This document shows, one piece after another, positions 36,310 through 37,322 of a DNA stretch of 37,322 nt; position 1 is the stretch's first letter; each line of letters starts with the position of its first letter. The stretch covers positions 1 to 37,322 of the forward strand of contig CASDZP010000014.1 of NCBI GenBank assembly GCA_949285535.1, given 5' to 3'. Made by a program: the position numbers and the translations under genes. The DNA comes from an uncultured Alistipes sp. Its GTDB lineage: Bacteria > Bacteroidota > Bacteroidia > Bacteroidales > Rikenellaceae. The notes under the pieces are model-generated. The model was not told the DNA's origin. It did no database searches and worked only from the letters and a program-made list of their open reading frames with translations.

Positions 36310-36774
36310 ATGGAGAGAAAAAGCATAGCCCTAGTGGCGCACGACAGCATGAAACGCGAATTGGCGGAATGGGTCGATTGGAACTGGGAGAAGCTGGTTA
36401 AACATCATCTTATATGTACCGGTACCACAGGTAAAATGGTTGAGAAAACAATCAGCGCCCACCACAATGTCGAGACAGACAAGGCTGACATAACATTATT
36501 GAAATCGGGTCCTCTCGGAGGTGACCAACAGCTTGGAGCCAAGATAAGCGAAGGAGACATCGATATATTAATATTCTTCTGGGACCCCATGACGGCACAG
36601 CCTCATGATGTTGACGTCAAAGCCCTCATGCGCCTGGCTTCAGTTTACAACATCCCGATGGCGATAAACCGCTCAACCGCCGATTTCATCATCTCGTCTC
36701 AGTTATTTGAGGAGGAATATACAAGAACAATCAGAGATTATACGGACTATATCGAACGCCCGTTATATAAATAG
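36310..36774 (+). CDS. mgsA: Methylglyoxal synthase
   Basis: Turns dihydroxyacetone phosphate into methylglyoxal and phosphate, a bypass of lower glycolysis used when phosphate is short or sugar phosphates pile up. The 154-residue protein is full length: phosphate-binding TGTTGK (37-42), GPLGGDQQLGA with the catalytic Asp72, FFWDPM, and His99. The 77-base gap from cysQ holds a weak GGTCGT/ACGACC hairpin. The last codons and terminator are duplicated in inverted orientation next to repeat copy D. Confidence 0.96.
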   Translation: MERKSIALVAHDSMKRELAEWVDWNWEKLVKHHLICTGTTGKMVEKTISAHHNVETDKADITLLKSGPLGGDQQLGAKISEGDIDILIFFWDPMTAQPHDVDVKALMRLASVYNIPMAINRSTADFIISSQLFEEEYTRTIRDYTDYIERPLYK

Positions 36775-36782
36775 CGAAAGAT

Positions 36783-36815
36783 AAAAGGGAATACTTGTTT
36801 TAAGTATTCCCTTTT
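36783..36815. terminator. Intrinsic terminator of mgsA, axis of the palindrome
   Basis: AAAAGGGAATACTT and AAGTATTCCCTTTT are exact reverse complements around a short loop (axis near 36799), symmetric, so active both ways. The pairing extends outward as GCGAAAGAT/ATCTTTCGC and then into the duplicated mgsA arms. Confidence 0.9.
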
Positions 36816-36912
36816 ATCTTTCGCTATTTTACAAACGGCGTTCAATATAGTCCGTATAATCTCTGATTGTTCTTGTATATTCCTCCTCAAATAACTGAGA
36901 TGAGATGATGAA
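36799..36912 (-). repeat. Inverted duplicate of the mgsA 3' end
   Basis: Repeats in opposite orientation the end of mgsA (36685-36799). I count two transitions in the coding arm, then a one-base deletion and a small cluster of changes next to the copied stop. Its outer end joins the head of repeat copy D within a few bases. Confidence 0.9.
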
Positions 36913-36918
36913 TAATGC

Positions 36919-37287
36919 TCCGCAGACTCTCCGAGGGGTCTGCCGACGGCGTTACTTTGTCCCTCGACAAAGTAACCAAAACGAGGTGGCACAGCCCCTT
37001 TTGACCATGTCATATTCATTTGGCTCATTACCTTTCACGAAGTCTGCATCGTAAGTTCGTATCTCCTACGAAAAATAAAAAAGGGAAAAAAGGGAAAAAA
37101 GGAAGAAAAGAATGTTACTGGGTACGCTTGCCAACCTGTCGAAGATAAAATGAGATTTTTGAAACGGTAAACAGGAAAACAAGGGTCAATTTTGTGAAAA
37201 TTAAGGGGTATTTGTTTTTTATTCTTTTTTCATTATCTTTGTCAATGTCTATTAGTAAGAAAGAGAGACGTTTACGAGCCGTTTTTT
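36919..37287 (+). repeat. Dispersed repeat element, copy D (left-end type), long form
   Basis: Head CTCTCCGAGGGG and TCTGCCGACGGC, stem-loop GTTACTTTGTC-CCTC-GACAAAGTAAC (36951-36976), a weakened GGGGC/GCCCC hairpin (GTGGC here), CCATGTCATATTCATTTGG, CGAAGTCTGCATCGTAAG, an A/G-rich tract, and an outward promoter. From about 37287 leftward it matches copy A in inverted orientation. AAAAAAGGG-type units at 37076-37100 are expanded relative to A. About 35 bases after 37287 have no counterpart, as A is cut at base 1. Confidence 0.85.
37211..37241 (+). promoter_or_regulatory. Outward-facing Bacteroidetes-type promoter in repeat copy D
   Basis: TTTG (37211-37214) and TATCTTTG (37234-37241) are exactly 19 bases apart with a T-rich spacer. 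Transcription would begin near 37248 and run out of the right edge. The same unit is found inverted at the left edge. Confidence 0.7.
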
Positions 37288-37322
37288 ACTATTTTTGATG
37301 ATTTTGTCGACCCCAACAAGGT

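Noticed and set aside
36747..37028. Minus-strand open frame of 93 codons across the mgsA palindrome and repeat D; similar frames at 12052-12339 and through copy B
   Set aside because: They are antisense readings of the repeat core fused to antisense gene ends, with no ribosome site and different joins at each copy. They arise because the core happens to be open in several frames.
1..37322. The palindromes as assembly or amplification artefacts
   Set aside because: Arms differ by substitutions and small indels, and the repeat joins follow one polarity in all four cases. Artefacts would give identical arms.

Overview
The window is chromosomal DNA from a member of the Bacteroidales, probably a gut or Muribaculaceae-like lineage. 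Evidence for this is the gene content (GH92 mannosidase, GH29 fucosidase, clostripain lipoprotein, SLBB polysaccharide exporter, MqnE) and promoters of the Bacteroidetes type (TTTG about 19-21 bases before TAnnTTTG). Family placement is inference. It holds 27 protein genes. I see no tRNA, rRNA, CRISPR array or prophage.

Layout. 1-480: end of a dispersed repeat element and an inverted copy of the 3' end of gpmI. 489-4316 (-): GH92 mannosidase then gpmI. 4557-7964 (+): Ca2+ P-type ATPase and a GNAT acetyltransferase. 8112-10136 (-): clostripain lipoprotein and sirtuin. 10240-12236: a GH29 fucosidase bracketed by two inverted copies of the repeat. 12388-16948 (-): aspS, a SGNH lipoprotein and an MBOAT acyltransferase, translationally coupled. 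17114-19507 (+): tadA, dprA, tatD. 19957-24181 (-): PpiD-like foldase, PASTA protein, mqnE. 24303-26654 (+): glycosyltransferase, ECF sigma factor, rsmG. 26771-29413 (-): polysaccharide exporter. 29674-29860 (+): possible sigma-54-driven small RNA. 29975-36774 (+): hflX, dCMP deaminase, flippase, dut, TPR protein, cysQ, mgsA. 36785-37322: inverted copy of the mgsA 3' end and another repeat copy.

The most striking structure is the repeat family. Its four copies each carry two small hairpins, GTTACTTTGTC/GACAAAGTAAC and GGGGC/GCCCC. In all four, the same end of the repeat is joined to an inverted, slightly diverged copy of the end of the neighbouring host gene: gpmI 3', sirtuin 5', MBOAT 3', mgsA 3'. 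Each junction therefore forms a 170-280 base imperfect palindrome, and at gpmI and mgsA the axis lies in the gene's own terminator hairpin. The copies come as two end types. The two inner copies bracket the fucosidase gene as a left and a right end. The two outer copies are also one left and one right type, share about 300 bases, and carry outward-facing promoters that read out of the window. I propose a family of non-autonomous cassettes whose insertion leaves long palindromic duplications of host DNA. The structure is read directly from the sequence; the mechanism is inference.
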